Assembly (NCBI RefSeq): GCF_013377785.1
Contig: NZ_JABXWT010000002.1
Coordinates: 186,001 to 250,000, forward strand
Source: Ruegeria haliotis
Lineage (GTDB): Bacteria; Pseudomonadota; Alphaproteobacteria; Rhodobacterales; Rhodobacteraceae
Direction of reading: 5' to 3'
DNA: 64,000 bases
Shown here: in pieces, positions 1 to 7,482 of the stretch
Numbering within the stretch: the first letter of the stretch is position 1
How the letters are laid out: every line of letters begins with the position of its first letter
Program-made: the position numbers and the translations under genes
The notes under the pieces: model-generated
Database searches by the model: none
What the model saw: only the letters and a program-made list of their open reading frames with translations
What the model was told of the DNA's origin: nothing

Positions 1-204
1 ACTGATCCGGCGGATGGTGCCTCCCTTACCCGCTGCATCCCAACCTTCGAATACGATCACGCCCTTTAGTTCATGAAACAAAAAGGCCTGCTGGATTTGG
101 GCTAGTTTGGCTTGCAGCTCTGCAAGCTGGTCGAAATACTCTCGTTTCGCCAACCGTTGTGTCAGGTCTGTATCCGCAAGGTTCGGAGGGTGATGTTTGG
201 TCAT
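1..204 (-). CDS. ppk2: Polyphosphate kinase 2 (PPK2), 5' part only
   Basis: This is the first 68 codons of a gene that runs off the left edge of the window, read from an ATG at 204-202. PPK2 enzymes transfer phosphate between polyphosphate and nucleoside di- or monophosphates in the cytoplasm. The visible part ends in the family's P-loop segment: residues 49-67 read GVIVFEGWDAAGKGGTIRR, with the Walker A-like GWDAAGKGG at 54-62. The preceding helix is charged and Gln-rich, as is usual in this family. Only the N-terminus can be seen, so the PPK2 subclass and nucleotide preference cannot be judged. Confidence 0.9.
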   Translation of the reverse strand, partial: MTKHHPPNLADTDLTQRLAKREYFDQLAELQAKLAQIQQAFLFHELKGVIVFEGWDAAGKGGTIRRIS

Positions 205-285
205 GAACGCACCTGATCGCAGCTTCTCGGGTCAGGTTATCCTGCGTTATTGACAGAAAACTGCCTTGATCAGTGTCAAACGAGA

Positions 286-310
286 AAGGCCGGGCGTTAC
301 ACCCGGCCTT
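286..310 (-). terminator. Rho-independent terminator of the methyl-THF methyltransferase cluster
   Basis: AAGGCCGGG at 286-294 pairs perfectly with CCCGGCCTT at 302-310 around a 7-base loop. Read on the minus strand the stem is followed by TTTCTCGTTT, a weak U-tract. It lies about 20 bases past the stop codon of the methyltransferase gene and separates that operon from ppk2. Confidence 0.75.
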
Positions 311-330
311 CTAACAAGATCTATTCTGGA

Positions 331-1392
331 TCAGGCGCGACGACGGCGACCACCGCCGCGACGACCACCCGCGGCCCCTTCTGCCCCGGCTTCGCTGGGT
401 GCTTTGTTGAATTTGATCCAAGCCCCCCCATGCGGGTCGTTGTTGGTCAGCAGGTTGGCGGCGCGGATGGCTTCCATCTCTTTCCCGGCGCGCGGCAGGG
501 TCGAGCCCAGACCAAACAGCTGGCAGAAGGTTTCGTCATCCATGTCCGCAGGCAGGATAATCCCTTTTGCTTCAACCTCGGCCTTTTTCTCGGCCAGTTT
601 CTTGGGACCAACTGGCAACGCAACCGGGTTCATGATCGCCGAAGTCATGCCAGCACCCATTGCCATCGGCAAGAAGGCGTTGTTGATGCCGTGGCGGTTC
701 GGCAGGCCAAACGACACGTTGGAGGCGCCACAGGTGGTGTTTACGCCCAACTCTTCGCGCAAACGACGAACCAAAGCAAACACCTGCTGTCCTGCTGTTG
801 CCATCGCACCGATAGGCATCACCAGCGGGTCAACCACGATGTCATGCGCGGGGATGCCAAAATCGGCAGCACGTTCGACGATCTTCTTGGCGACTTCGAA
901 CCTCACATTGGGATCTTCGGAAATGCCCGTGTCGTCATTCGAGATCGCAACAACCGGCACGTTGTACTTCTTGACCAGTGGCAGAACCAGTTCCAGACGA
1001 TCTTCCTCACCAGTGACCGAGTTCAGCAACGGACGGCCTTCGGCAGTCGCAAGACCAGCCTCCAGCGCACCGGGCACCGAGCTGTCGATGCACAGCGGCA
1101 CGTCGACCAGCCCCTGCACCATTTCGACGATCTTGGTCATCAGTGGTGGCTCGGTCTCGTTCGGGTTCGGGTTCGAGTTGTAGACAACGCCCGCGTTGAT
1201 ATCCAGAACGGTGGCCCCTGCAGCAACCTGTGCCAACGCATCTTTCTCAACGGTCGAGAAATCGCCGGCCTCAAGCTCGGCGGCCAGTTTCTTGCGACCG
1301 GTCGGGTTGATCCGCTCACCGATCACGCAGAACGGTTCGTCAAAACCAAGGACGGCGGTTTTTGTTTTTGATTCTACGACTGTACGGGTCAT
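331..1392 (-). CDS. Methyltetrahydrofolate methyltransferase (pterin-binding, AcsE/MtrH-like)
   Basis: 353 aa. The protein is a pterin-binding TIM-barrel methyltransferase that moves a methyl group between 5-methyl-THF and a corrinoid protein. Visible family signatures are GERINPTGR at residues 25-33, DINAG at 64-68, the CIDSS strand and the VVDPLVMPIG segment. It is the third gene of a minus-strand run after a Virulence_fact-domain gene and a MetF-like gene; only 9 bases separate it from the latter. The C-terminus is odd: the last 22 residues form a Gly/Ala linker and an Arg/Gly-rich tail ending RRGGGRRRRA. The corrinoid partner is not in this window. The methyl donor or acceptor is inferred from the family only. 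Confidence 0.85.
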   Translation of the reverse strand: MTRTVVESKTKTAVLGFDEPFCVIGERINPTGRKKLAAELEAGDFSTVEKDALAQVAAGATVLDINAGVVYNSNPNPNETEPPLMTKIVEMVQGLVDVPLCIDSSVPGALEAGLATAEGRPLLNSVTGEEDRLELVLPLVKKYNVPVVAISNDDTGISEDPNVRFEVAKKIVERAADFGIPAHDIVVDPLVMPIGAMATAGQQVFALVRRLREELGVNTTCGASNVSFGLPNRHGINNAFLPMAMGAGMTSAIMNPVALPVGPKKLAEKKAEVEAKGIILPADMDDETFCQLFGLGSTLPRAGKEMEAIRAANLLTNNDPHGGAWIKFNKAPSEAGAEGAAGGRRGGGRRRRA

Positions 1393-1401
1393 GTCCGTTC
1401 C

Positions 1402-2328
1402 TTAGGAGTTTACAGGCTGTGCCGAAGCGCCGCCGTTATTGATGGCCCAGTTGGCGTTGGTCTTGATGCCGCCAAGCGGGAAGAAATGCACGTTGGTGAT
1501 GTTGAAATCCGGGTTGGCCGCCTTGTGGTTGGCCAGTTCAGTAACAACATCTGTCGGCTCATAAGGCAACAGCAGTTTGGAGACGTCCATGGCACGCTTT
1601 TGCAGCACTTTCAGCGACGGACCAACGCCACAGGCGATGGCGAATTTGATCAGGGTCTGCAGCTTGGCCGGACCCGCGATGCCGATATGGATCGGCAGGT
1701 CGATGCCGGCCTCCTTCAGGCTGTCAGCCCAGGCGATGATCGGTTTGGCATCAAATGCGAACTGCGTGGCCAGTGCCATTTCGGCATCGGTGGTTTCGTT
1801 GAACTTCTGTTTCCAGCGCAGCGCATCCGCCACGTTCTTGGTGGAACCGTCGGGATCAATGTCCTTGTTGCCTTCGGGATGACCCGCAACATGCAGACGT
1901 TTGAAACCCGCTTTGTCGAACAAACCGCTTTCCAGCAACTGCATCGAGCTGTCGAAATCACCATGCGGTTTTGCAACGCCACCGGCCAACAGCAGCGCCT
2001 GATCAACACCTGCTTCGCCCTGATACATGGAAATCCAGTTTTCCAGCGTCGCGGCATCGTTGATGATCCGTGCCGGGAAATGCGGCATCACCGGATAGCC
2101 CTCATCCGCGATACGCTTGGCCGTCTTGACCATCTCTTCGATCGGAGTGCCTTCGATATGGGCGATGTAGACGCGGGTGCCTTCAGGCAGCAGCGCACGG
2201 AAATCTTCGACCTTTTCGGCGGTACGCGGCATCACCTCGATCGAATAGCCCTGCAAAAAGGCTTCGACGGTCGGGTTTACCGGGGCCTTTTCAGCCGCAT
2301 CACGTTTCTTGAAGTTCAGCAAAGCCAT
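1402..2328 (-). CDS. MetF-like methylenetetrahydrofolate reductase family protein
   Basis: 308 aa from the ATG at 2328-2326, which has GGGAGG seven bases upstream; an in-frame ATG at 2364 lies inside the preceding gene and is less likely. The fold is the MetF TIM barrel. The IEGTP, MPHFPAR and LLLAGG segments match the folate/flavin-binding strands, although the protein is divergent from the housekeeping MetF. MetF enzymes reduce 5,10-methylene-THF to 5-methyl-THF or run the reverse. Its place between a Virulence_fact-domain gene and a methyl-THF methyltransferase suggests oxidation of methyl-THF formed by demethylation. That direction is inference from context. Confidence 0.8.
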   Translation of the reverse strand: MALLNFKKRDAAEKAPVNPTVEAFLQGYSIEVMPRTAEKVEDFRALLPEGTRVYIAHIEGTPIEEMVKTAKRIADEGYPVMPHFPARIINDAATLENWISMYQGEAGVDQALLLAGGVAKPHGDFDSSMQLLESGLFDKAGFKRLHVAGHPEGNKDIDPDGSTKNVADALRWKQKFNETTDAEMALATQFAFDAKPIIAWADSLKEAGIDLPIHIGIAGPAKLQTLIKFAIACGVGPSLKVLQKRAMDVSKLLLPYEPTDVVTELANHKAANPDFNITNVHFFPLGGIKTNANWAINNGGASAQPVNS

Positions 2329-2354
2329 TGCGGCCTCCCATAGCTGTCTCGGGC

Positions 2355-2651
2355 TCATGCCCAACCGTCATTGGCGATCAGGGTCTTGATGCGATCCTGA
2401 TCGTATTCCGTTTCCAGACGCACGGCTTGAGCCTCGGCAATCTCGGCTGGGTCGCCCTCGACTGCATAAGGTGCGGCCTTGCGCCATTCGGCCAGGTAGG
2501 CATCACTGTCCTTGGCATTTACCTTCATGGCTGCCCGGTCGATCGCTTGCTCGAACCGTTCTTCCAACTGCCGCTTGGCCCCGCGTCGGCCTTTGCCAAC
2601 GATGACCTGAGCGGGAATATCGCGCCAATATACGATGGTGACGTCCGGCAT
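2355..2651 (-). CDS. Virulence_fact-domain protein of the C1 cluster
   Basis: 98 aa starting MPDVTIVYWRDIPAQVIV, preceded by a strong AGGAGG site. The sequence matches my memory of the small Pfam 'virulence factor' domain found in alphaproteobacteria beside MetF-like and methyl-THF methyltransferase genes. The GKGRRGAKRQL segment and the acidic C-terminal half fit. It is soluble, with no signal peptide or membrane segment. It is the first gene of the three-gene minus-strand operon, so a role in one-carbon metabolism is more plausible than virulence. The biochemical function is unknown to me. Confidence 0.75.
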   Translation of the reverse strand: MPDVTIVYWRDIPAQVIVGKGRRGAKRQLEERFEQAIDRAAMKVNAKDSDAYLAEWRKAAPYAVEGDPAEIAEAQAVRLETEYDQDRIKTLIANDGWA

Positions 2652-2849
2652 CGCTATGATTCCTCCTAACCAGATGGGCTGGTTCTAAACTTCAATGTGG
2701 GCTCGGGTCGGTCGAATTTCGACACCCGACGCTTTTTCAGCGACGTTTTTGACCGCTACGGCATTCCGGGCCTTTTAGCCAATTCCCGAGTGAAAGCGCA
2801 TATCAAAATTCTCAACGTCTCTATGAAAGTGGCGCATAAACGACGAAAG

Positions 2850-2875
2850 CCCCGGACAGCATCTGCCGTCCGGGG
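2850..2875 (-). terminator. Hairpin terminator behind phoX
   Basis: CCCCGGAC at 2850-2857 pairs with GTCCGGGG at 2868-2875. It lies 25 bases past the phoX stop codon. The minus-strand continuation is GCTTTCGT, so the U-tract is short. Confidence 0.65.
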
Positions 2876-2900
2876 CCGTTTTCTTCAGGGTCGAACGGAT

Positions 2901-4787
2901 TTAGCCGACCAGGCCGCCATCCTCACGTGTGATCGCGATGATGGCAGAACGCGGAACCGCATCGCCCCCTTCGGGCCAGTGACTGTTGCCATCCTCGCCC
3001 GGGTGTTGGATGCCGACAAACATGGTCCGGCGATCAGGCGACCAGCTGAGGCCAGTGATTTCGCATTCCTTCGGACCAACCAGAAAGCGGCGGATTTCAC
3101 CGGTGACCGGATCGCCTGCCAGCATCTGGTTGTTGCCCTGCCCGGCAAAGTCACCCTCATTCGAGTATTTGCCGTCCGTCTGGATCCACAGCAACCCATT
3201 GCTGTCGAATTTCAGCCCGTCAGGCGAGTTGAACATGTTGTCCGCATTCACGTTCTCTGATCCGGCATAGACGTCCTGATGAACGGTGGGGTTACCTGCC
3301 AGAACATACAGATCCCAGCCAAAGCCTGCGGCAGTGTGATCACCTCCGTCAGGATGCCAACGCACGATCTGACCATAGTTGTTGGCTTGACGCGGATTAG
3401 GACCGGCGGCAGGGGTTTCGTCCCCTCCGGCATTGGGCTTGACGCCACGGTTCTTGTTGTTGGTCAGGCAGCAGTAAACCTCGGGTGCGCTCGGGTTCGC
3501 AGCCACCCACTCTGGACGATCCATTGTGGTCGCACCAACAACTGACGCAGCCTGCCGGGTGTGGATGCTGATCTCGGCCTGCGACGCCAGGCCGGTGGTC
3601 TCGGGCGTCAGCGCCAGCCATTCGCCAGTGCCATCCTCGTTGAATTTGGCCACAGACAAAGTCCCGTTTTCAAGCAAGGCGTTGGTATCCACGCCAGCCG
3701 CATAAACGCCATCCGAAACGAAGCGGTACAGGAACTCGCCCCGCTCATCGTCACCCATGTAAACCACGATACGGCCATCGTTGTTGACTACGGTTTCCGC
3801 ATTCTCATGCTTGAAACGCCCCAGAGCGGTCAACTTGCGCGGGGTCGAGGTCGGATCAGTCGGGTCGATCTCAACAACATAGCCGTTCCGGTTCGACTCA
3901 TTGGGGTTTTTGGCAACATCGAAACGCTCGTCGATCCGGGCCCAGTCATAGCCCCAGTCGCTGGCCGAAATGCCATAGCGTTTCAATTCCGGGCTTACTT
4001 CGTGATTCTCATCTTCGGCCGAGTAGTAACCGTTGAAATTTTCTTCGCACGCCAGATATGTACCCCACGGTGTTATTCCGTTGCCGCAATTATTCCAGGT
4101 CCCCTTGGACGTGGTACCCGTTGGATCGGCCGCGGTTTTCAACAGGTCGTGCCCGGCAGCAGGACCAGTCAAGCTCATGTCTGTCTGCGGAGTGATACGC
4201 CGATTGTACGGGCTGTCTTTGACGATTCTCCATTTGCCATCAGTATTGGCGATTTCAACGATGGAAACACCGTGTGCCATCATGCCCTTGGCGACATCAT
4301 CGTCGGACACCGCTTTGGCGTCAGGATTGTTACCCCAGAGTATGTCCCGATTGGTGTATTCGTTGTTGACCACCAACAGCGTATGCCCGTCGTGATAGAA
4401 CACATCCTGCCCGTCAGTATTGTCGCCGAATGCACGTTTCTGACTGGCAGCAGAACCCCGGGTTGTGTGGTCGAATTCAGGCACATCGGACCAGAGCGGA
4501 TCGCCCCAACGCACCATAACCTCGACCTTGTATCCCGCTGGCACCATCACGTCATCAGCGGTCGAGGTGGGAATGCTATCGAACGCAAAACGGTTAGCCG
4601 CAGCGCGGGCGCCGGTCGGCAGAATCGAACCACCCACCGCAGCAAAGCTGCCCATGGCCAGAACACCCCCTATGAAACCGCGACGCGACAAGGCGCGGTC
4701 CACCACGCGGTCAAACTCGCATTCTTCTGGTCGCGGATTTACGATTTCGTCGAATTCATCAAAAGAAAGAGTGCGCTCATCATTCAT
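2901..4787 (-). CDS. phoX: PhoX-family alkaline phosphatase, Tat-exported
   Basis: 628 aa from the ATG at 4787-4785, with a GGAG site upstream. The open frame continues much further 5', but that part is antisense to the ppx-like gene and has no homologous character. PhoX enzymes are Ca2+/Fe3+-dependent periplasmic phosphomonoesterases used for phosphate scavenging. A long hydrophilic N-region is followed by the twin-arginine signal SRRGFIGG at about 34-41 and an AxA-type cleavage site near residue 60. The beta-propeller body carries the DUF839 (PhoX) landmarks EYTNRD, CGNGITPWGTYLACEEN and GRFKHENA. A Pho box was not identified. It is divergent from the ppx/gppA gene. Confidence 0.92.
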   Translation of the reverse strand: MNDERTLSFDEFDEIVNPRPEECEFDRVVDRALSRRGFIGGVLAMGSFAAVGGSILPTGARAAANRFAFDSIPTSTADDVMVPAGYKVEVMVRWGDPLWSDVPEFDHTTRGSAASQKRAFGDNTDGQDVFYHDGHTLLVVNNEYTNRDILWGNNPDAKAVSDDDVAKGMMAHGVSIVEIANTDGKWRIVKDSPYNRRITPQTDMSLTGPAAGHDLLKTAADPTGTTSKGTWNNCGNGITPWGTYLACEENFNGYYSAEDENHEVSPELKRYGISASDWGYDWARIDERFDVAKNPNESNRNGYVVEIDPTDPTSTPRKLTALGRFKHENAETVVNNDGRIVVYMGDDERGEFLYRFVSDGVYAAGVDTNALLENGTLSVAKFNEDGTGEWLALTPETTGLASQAEISIHTRQAASVVGATTMDRPEWVAANPSAPEVYCCLTNNKNRGVKPNAGGDETPAAGPNPRQANNYGQIVRWHPDGGDHTAAGFGWDLYVLAGNPTVHQDVYAGSENVNADNMFNSPDGLKFDSNGLLWIQTDGKYSNEGDFAGQGNNQMLAGDPVTGEIRRFLVGPKECEITGLSWSPDRRTMFVGIQHPGEDGNSHWPEGGDAVPRSAIIAITREDGGLVG

Positions 4788-4967
4788 GGCAGGCTCCGTA
4801 TCTGGCTGTAATCTTGCAGAGAATCCCGTACCGGGTTCCGACCGATGAGGTCGCACCTTAGTATGACCCCCTTGTGACAGTCGCGTTAGTTTCAAAATTG
4901 AATTCCCTTGCACGCCGGCGAAGCCCCGCCTAGGGTCAAGGTAACTCGAAAATCGGAGGGCGTAACG

Positions 4968-6080
4968 ATGGCGCCCAAGCGTCCCAAAGGTGCGGGCGCG
5001 CTCCCGAAAGCGGTCGAAAGCCCCGCGCCGGCAAGACCCGATCCAGATGCGTTGTATGCGGCGCTGGATTTGGGGACAAATAGCTGCCGCATGTTGATAG
5101 CGCAGCCCAAGGGCAGCGGATTTCATGTGGTAGACAGCTTCTCCAAGTCCGTGCAGTTGGGTGCCGGGCTGGAACGGACCGGACGGTTGTCGCGGGCCTC
5201 GATGGCGCGTACCGTTCAGGCCCTTCGCATCTGCCAGCAAAAGCTGAAACGCAACAAGGTCAAACGGATGCGTCTGATCGCGACCGAAGCGTGTCGGCGG
5301 GCCAAGAACTCCCGTGAATTCATCCGACAGGTCAAGCGTGAGACTGGTCTGACACTCGACATCATTCAGCCCGAGGAAGAGGCCCGTTTGGCGGTAATCT
5401 CGTGCGCGCCGCTGGTTTCGACCAAGACCGAACAGTTGCTGGTGGTCGACATCGGTGGCGGCTCGACTGAACTGGTCTGGATCGATATCTCGTCCCTTCC
5501 GCGCCGTGACAGGCCAGCGGCGATTATGCGATTGCACAACGGCTTTCACACGGCAGACAGCCCCTTTCCGGCCGCCAAGGTGGTGGATTGGATCAGTGTC
5601 CCATTGGGCGTCGCAACGTTGCGGGATCAGTTCAATGACGTCGAAGACGACTCGGCCCGGTTCGCCCTTATGAGTTGGTTTTTTGAGGAGAATCTGGCCG
5701 ATTTCGCCCCATACAAGGACGAGCAGGCACGCGAAGGGTTTCAAATCGTTGGAACCAGCGGAACCGTTACCACGGTCGCCGCCTCGCATCTGGGGTTGAA
5801 ACGCTATGACCGGACCAAAGTGGACGGGCTGCGCATGACCAGCGATCAGATCGACAAGGTCATCCGTGGTTATCTGGAACTCGGCCCTCAGGGTCGGCGC
5901 CGTGATCCGCGTATCGGTGATGACCGACAGGCCCTGATCATGTCCGGATCGGCGATTTTGCAGGCGTTGTTGCGCTGCTGGCCCACCGACCGCCTTTCGG
6001 TGGCGGACCGAGGGCTGCGCGAGGGCTTGCTGTATGCGCAGATGAGCGCGGATGGCGTGTTGGAAGACGGACCATTCTGA
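4968..6080 (+). CDS. Ppx/GppA exopolyphosphatase family protein
   Basis: 370 aa from the ATG at 4968, which has GGAGGG upstream; the open frame begins earlier without a good ribosome site. Members cleave terminal phosphate from polyphosphate or the 5' phosphate of pppGpp. The actin-like ATPase fold is marked by ALDLGTNSCR at 32-41 and DIGGGSTEL at 162-170. A Lys/Pro-rich N-terminal extension of about 30 residues precedes the domain. At this length only the two-lobed Ppx core is present, without the C-terminal HD-like domain of E. coli Ppx. The sequence alone does not decide between polyphosphate and pppGpp. The divergent neighbour is phoX. Confidence 0.9.
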   Translation: MAPKRPKGAGALPKAVESPAPARPDPDALYAALDLGTNSCRMLIAQPKGSGFHVVDSFSKSVQLGAGLERTGRLSRASMARTVQALRICQQKLKRNKVKRMRLIATEACRRAKNSREFIRQVKRETGLTLDIIQPEEEARLAVISCAPLVSTKTEQLLVVDIGGGSTELVWIDISSLPRRDRPAAIMRLHNGFHTADSPFPAAKVVDWISVPLGVATLRDQFNDVEDDSARFALMSWFFEENLADFAPYKDEQAREGFQIVGTSGTVTTVAASHLGLKRYDRTKVDGLRMTSDQIDKVIRGYLELGPQGRRRDPRIGDDRQALIMSGSAILQALLRCWPTDRLSVADRGLREGLLYAQMSADGVLEDGPF

Positions 6081-6089
6081 GCTGTCGCC

Positions 6090-6425
6090 ATGCCGATATC
6101 CACCATTGCCATCGCTTACTGTTCCGGAACAGCCGCCACCGCGGTCTGCACGCTTGAGGCAGCGGGGTTTGATGTGTTCTGCCCGGGATTTCACACCTTG
6201 AATACGCTGCCCCATTACGCACTGGCTTTTGGCGGCATACCAATTGGTGTTCCCAATAAGCAGGCCGCCGATGCGTGCGATCTTTTGCACAGTTTTTCTG
6301 GCGATCAAACACACAGTGCCTCGACCGTATCCAGTGCCTTGAACGGTCTTGGATGGCTGACTTTCGGCGTTTCTTCGCCTTGGCTCGATCTTGTTATCCG
6401 GGAAGACGCCCTGTCCGCAGCTTGA
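6090..6425 (+). CDS. Small DUF2007-like protein
   Basis: 111 aa, nine bases after the ppx-like gene and 53 bases before rlmE. The order of elements (N-terminal strand, [14 protein letters not shown] helix, then [19 protein letters not shown]) resembles the DUF2007 'putative signal transducing' fold, in which a strand and helix pair ends with a VPxxxAxxAxxLL motif. This is pattern recognition, not a search. The ribosome site is weak, so translation may be coupled to the upstream gene. No signal peptide is visible. The function is unknown. Confidence 0.6.
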   Translation: MPISTIAIAYCSGTAATAVCTLEAAGFDVFCPGFHTLNTLPHYALAFGGIPIGVPNKQAADACDLLHSFSGDQTHSASTVSSALNGLGWLTFGVSSPWLDLVIREDALSAA

Positions 6426-6478
6426 TACATGGCCCGTCAGGCGGTATGGACCAAAACAGCTTTCAGGAGATCAATCGC

Positions 6479-7195
6479 ATGGCAAAGACCCCGAGCGGAA
6501 AAAACACCTCGGGCCGCGGGCAGCGCGACCTGAAGGTTCAGGTCAAGACTGCGCGTGGGCGCAAGCTCAGCTCGACGCGCTGGTTGCAACGGCAGTTGAA
6601 CGATCCTTACGTCAAACGGGCGCAAACCGAAGGCTATCGCGGGCGTGCAGCGTTCAAGATACTTGAGGTCGATGAGAAGTTTCGATTTCTGGTGCCGGGC
6701 GCGCGCGTGGTCGATCTGGGATGTGCGCCGGGCGGCTGGTGTCAGGTGGCAGTCAAACGCGTCAACGCGCTGGGCGAAAAATCCGGCAAGAAGATCGGCA
6801 CTGTTCTGGGTATCGATCTGCAAGAGGTCGAGCCGATCGCCGGTGCGGACATCCATGTTCTTGATTTTCTGGAAGACGACGCCGATGAACAGGTCAAGGA
6901 ATGGCTCGACGGCAAGGCCGATGTGGTAATGTCGGACATGGCCGCGTCCTCATCCGGGCATAAACAGACCGACCATCTGCGCATCATGACATTGTGCGAA
7001 GCGGCTGCTTATTTCTCATTCGATGTGCTGGTAGAAGGCGGGACATTTGTGGCCAAAGTGTTGGCCGGTGGTGCCGAAGGCGACCTGCAAAAACTGCTGA
7101 AACAGAAATTCGACAAGGTGGCGAATGTGAAGCCACCTGCGTCGCGGTCCGACAGCTCCGAGAAATTCGTCGTCGCAACCGGGTTTCGCGGCTGA
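6479..7195 (+). CDS. rlmE: 23S rRNA (uridine-2'-O)-methyltransferase RlmE (FtsJ/RrmJ)
   Basis: 238 aa from the ATG at 6479, preceded by AGGAG. RlmE methylates U2552 of 23S rRNA on the 50S particle using S-adenosylmethionine. The SAM motif DLGCAPGGW is at 79-87. The catalytic K-D-K-E tetrad is present as K60 (AAFK), D153 (MSDMA), K193 (FVAKV) and E228 (SSEKF). The first 35 residues are basic and probably disordered, which is common in alphaproteobacterial versions. It ends two bases before a convergent small gene. Confidence 0.95.
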   Translation: MAKTPSGKNTSGRGQRDLKVQVKTARGRKLSSTRWLQRQLNDPYVKRAQTEGYRGRAAFKILEVDEKFRFLVPGARVVDLGCAPGGWCQVAVKRVNALGEKSGKKIGTVLGIDLQEVEPIAGADIHVLDFLEDDADEQVKEWLDGKADVVMSDMAASSSGHKQTDHLRIMTLCEAAAYFSFDVLVEGGTFVAKVLAGGAEGDLQKLLKQKFDKVANVKPPASRSDSSEKFVVATGFRG

Positions 7196-7197
7196 GG

Positions 7198-7383
7198 TTA
7201 GTCTTCGAGTGCGATCCGATCTTCTGTCAGGCGTTGTTCACGCAAGGATGCAGCAGCCATCCCTTGCAGCAACAATGCCTCGCCGTGGTTCAAATCTACC
7301 GGTTTTTTGGCGCGCAATTCCGCGATACGTCGTTCCAACGGGACATATTTGACCAGCGGCTGCTTTTTCGAATTTTTCGACAT
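7198..7383 (-). CDS. Small conserved-looking hypothetical protein
   Basis: 61 aa, with an AAAGGTGA ribosome site in front of the ATG at 7383. The protein has a basic N-terminus (MSKNSKKQPLVKYVPLERR) and an amphipathic, Ala/Leu-rich helical second half. It has no signal peptide and no recognised domain. It is convergent with rlmE and co-oriented with the multiheme cytochrome and YihY genes upstream, about 100 bases away. I do not recognise it. Good codon usage and the ribosome site make it more likely real than chance. Confidence 0.55.
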   Translation of the reverse strand: MSKNSKKQPLVKYVPLERRIAELRAKKPVDLNHGEALLLQGMAAASLREQRLTEDRIALED

Positions 7384-7482
7384 GGGTCACCTTTACTGAA
7401 CATCGGACCAACGGCCCTGCCCTTGGATGTACTGCCGAAATTTGCCGGGAAGATGGCCCAATGCGGGCACACTCATGCCGTG

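Noticed and set aside
250..1371. 373-codon plus-strand open frame
   Set aside because: Antisense to the methyl-THF methyltransferase, which has clear family motifs.
2652..2849. Possible SAM riboswitch upstream of the one-carbon cluster
   Set aside because: A GCTAAAAGG stretch resembles part of SAM-II, but the rest of the pseudoknot consensus could not be found.
4788..6314. Very long upstream extension of the phoX reading frame on the minus strand
   Set aside because: It is antisense to the ppx-like gene, lacks a ribosome site, and the Tat signal at the internal ATG shows the true start.
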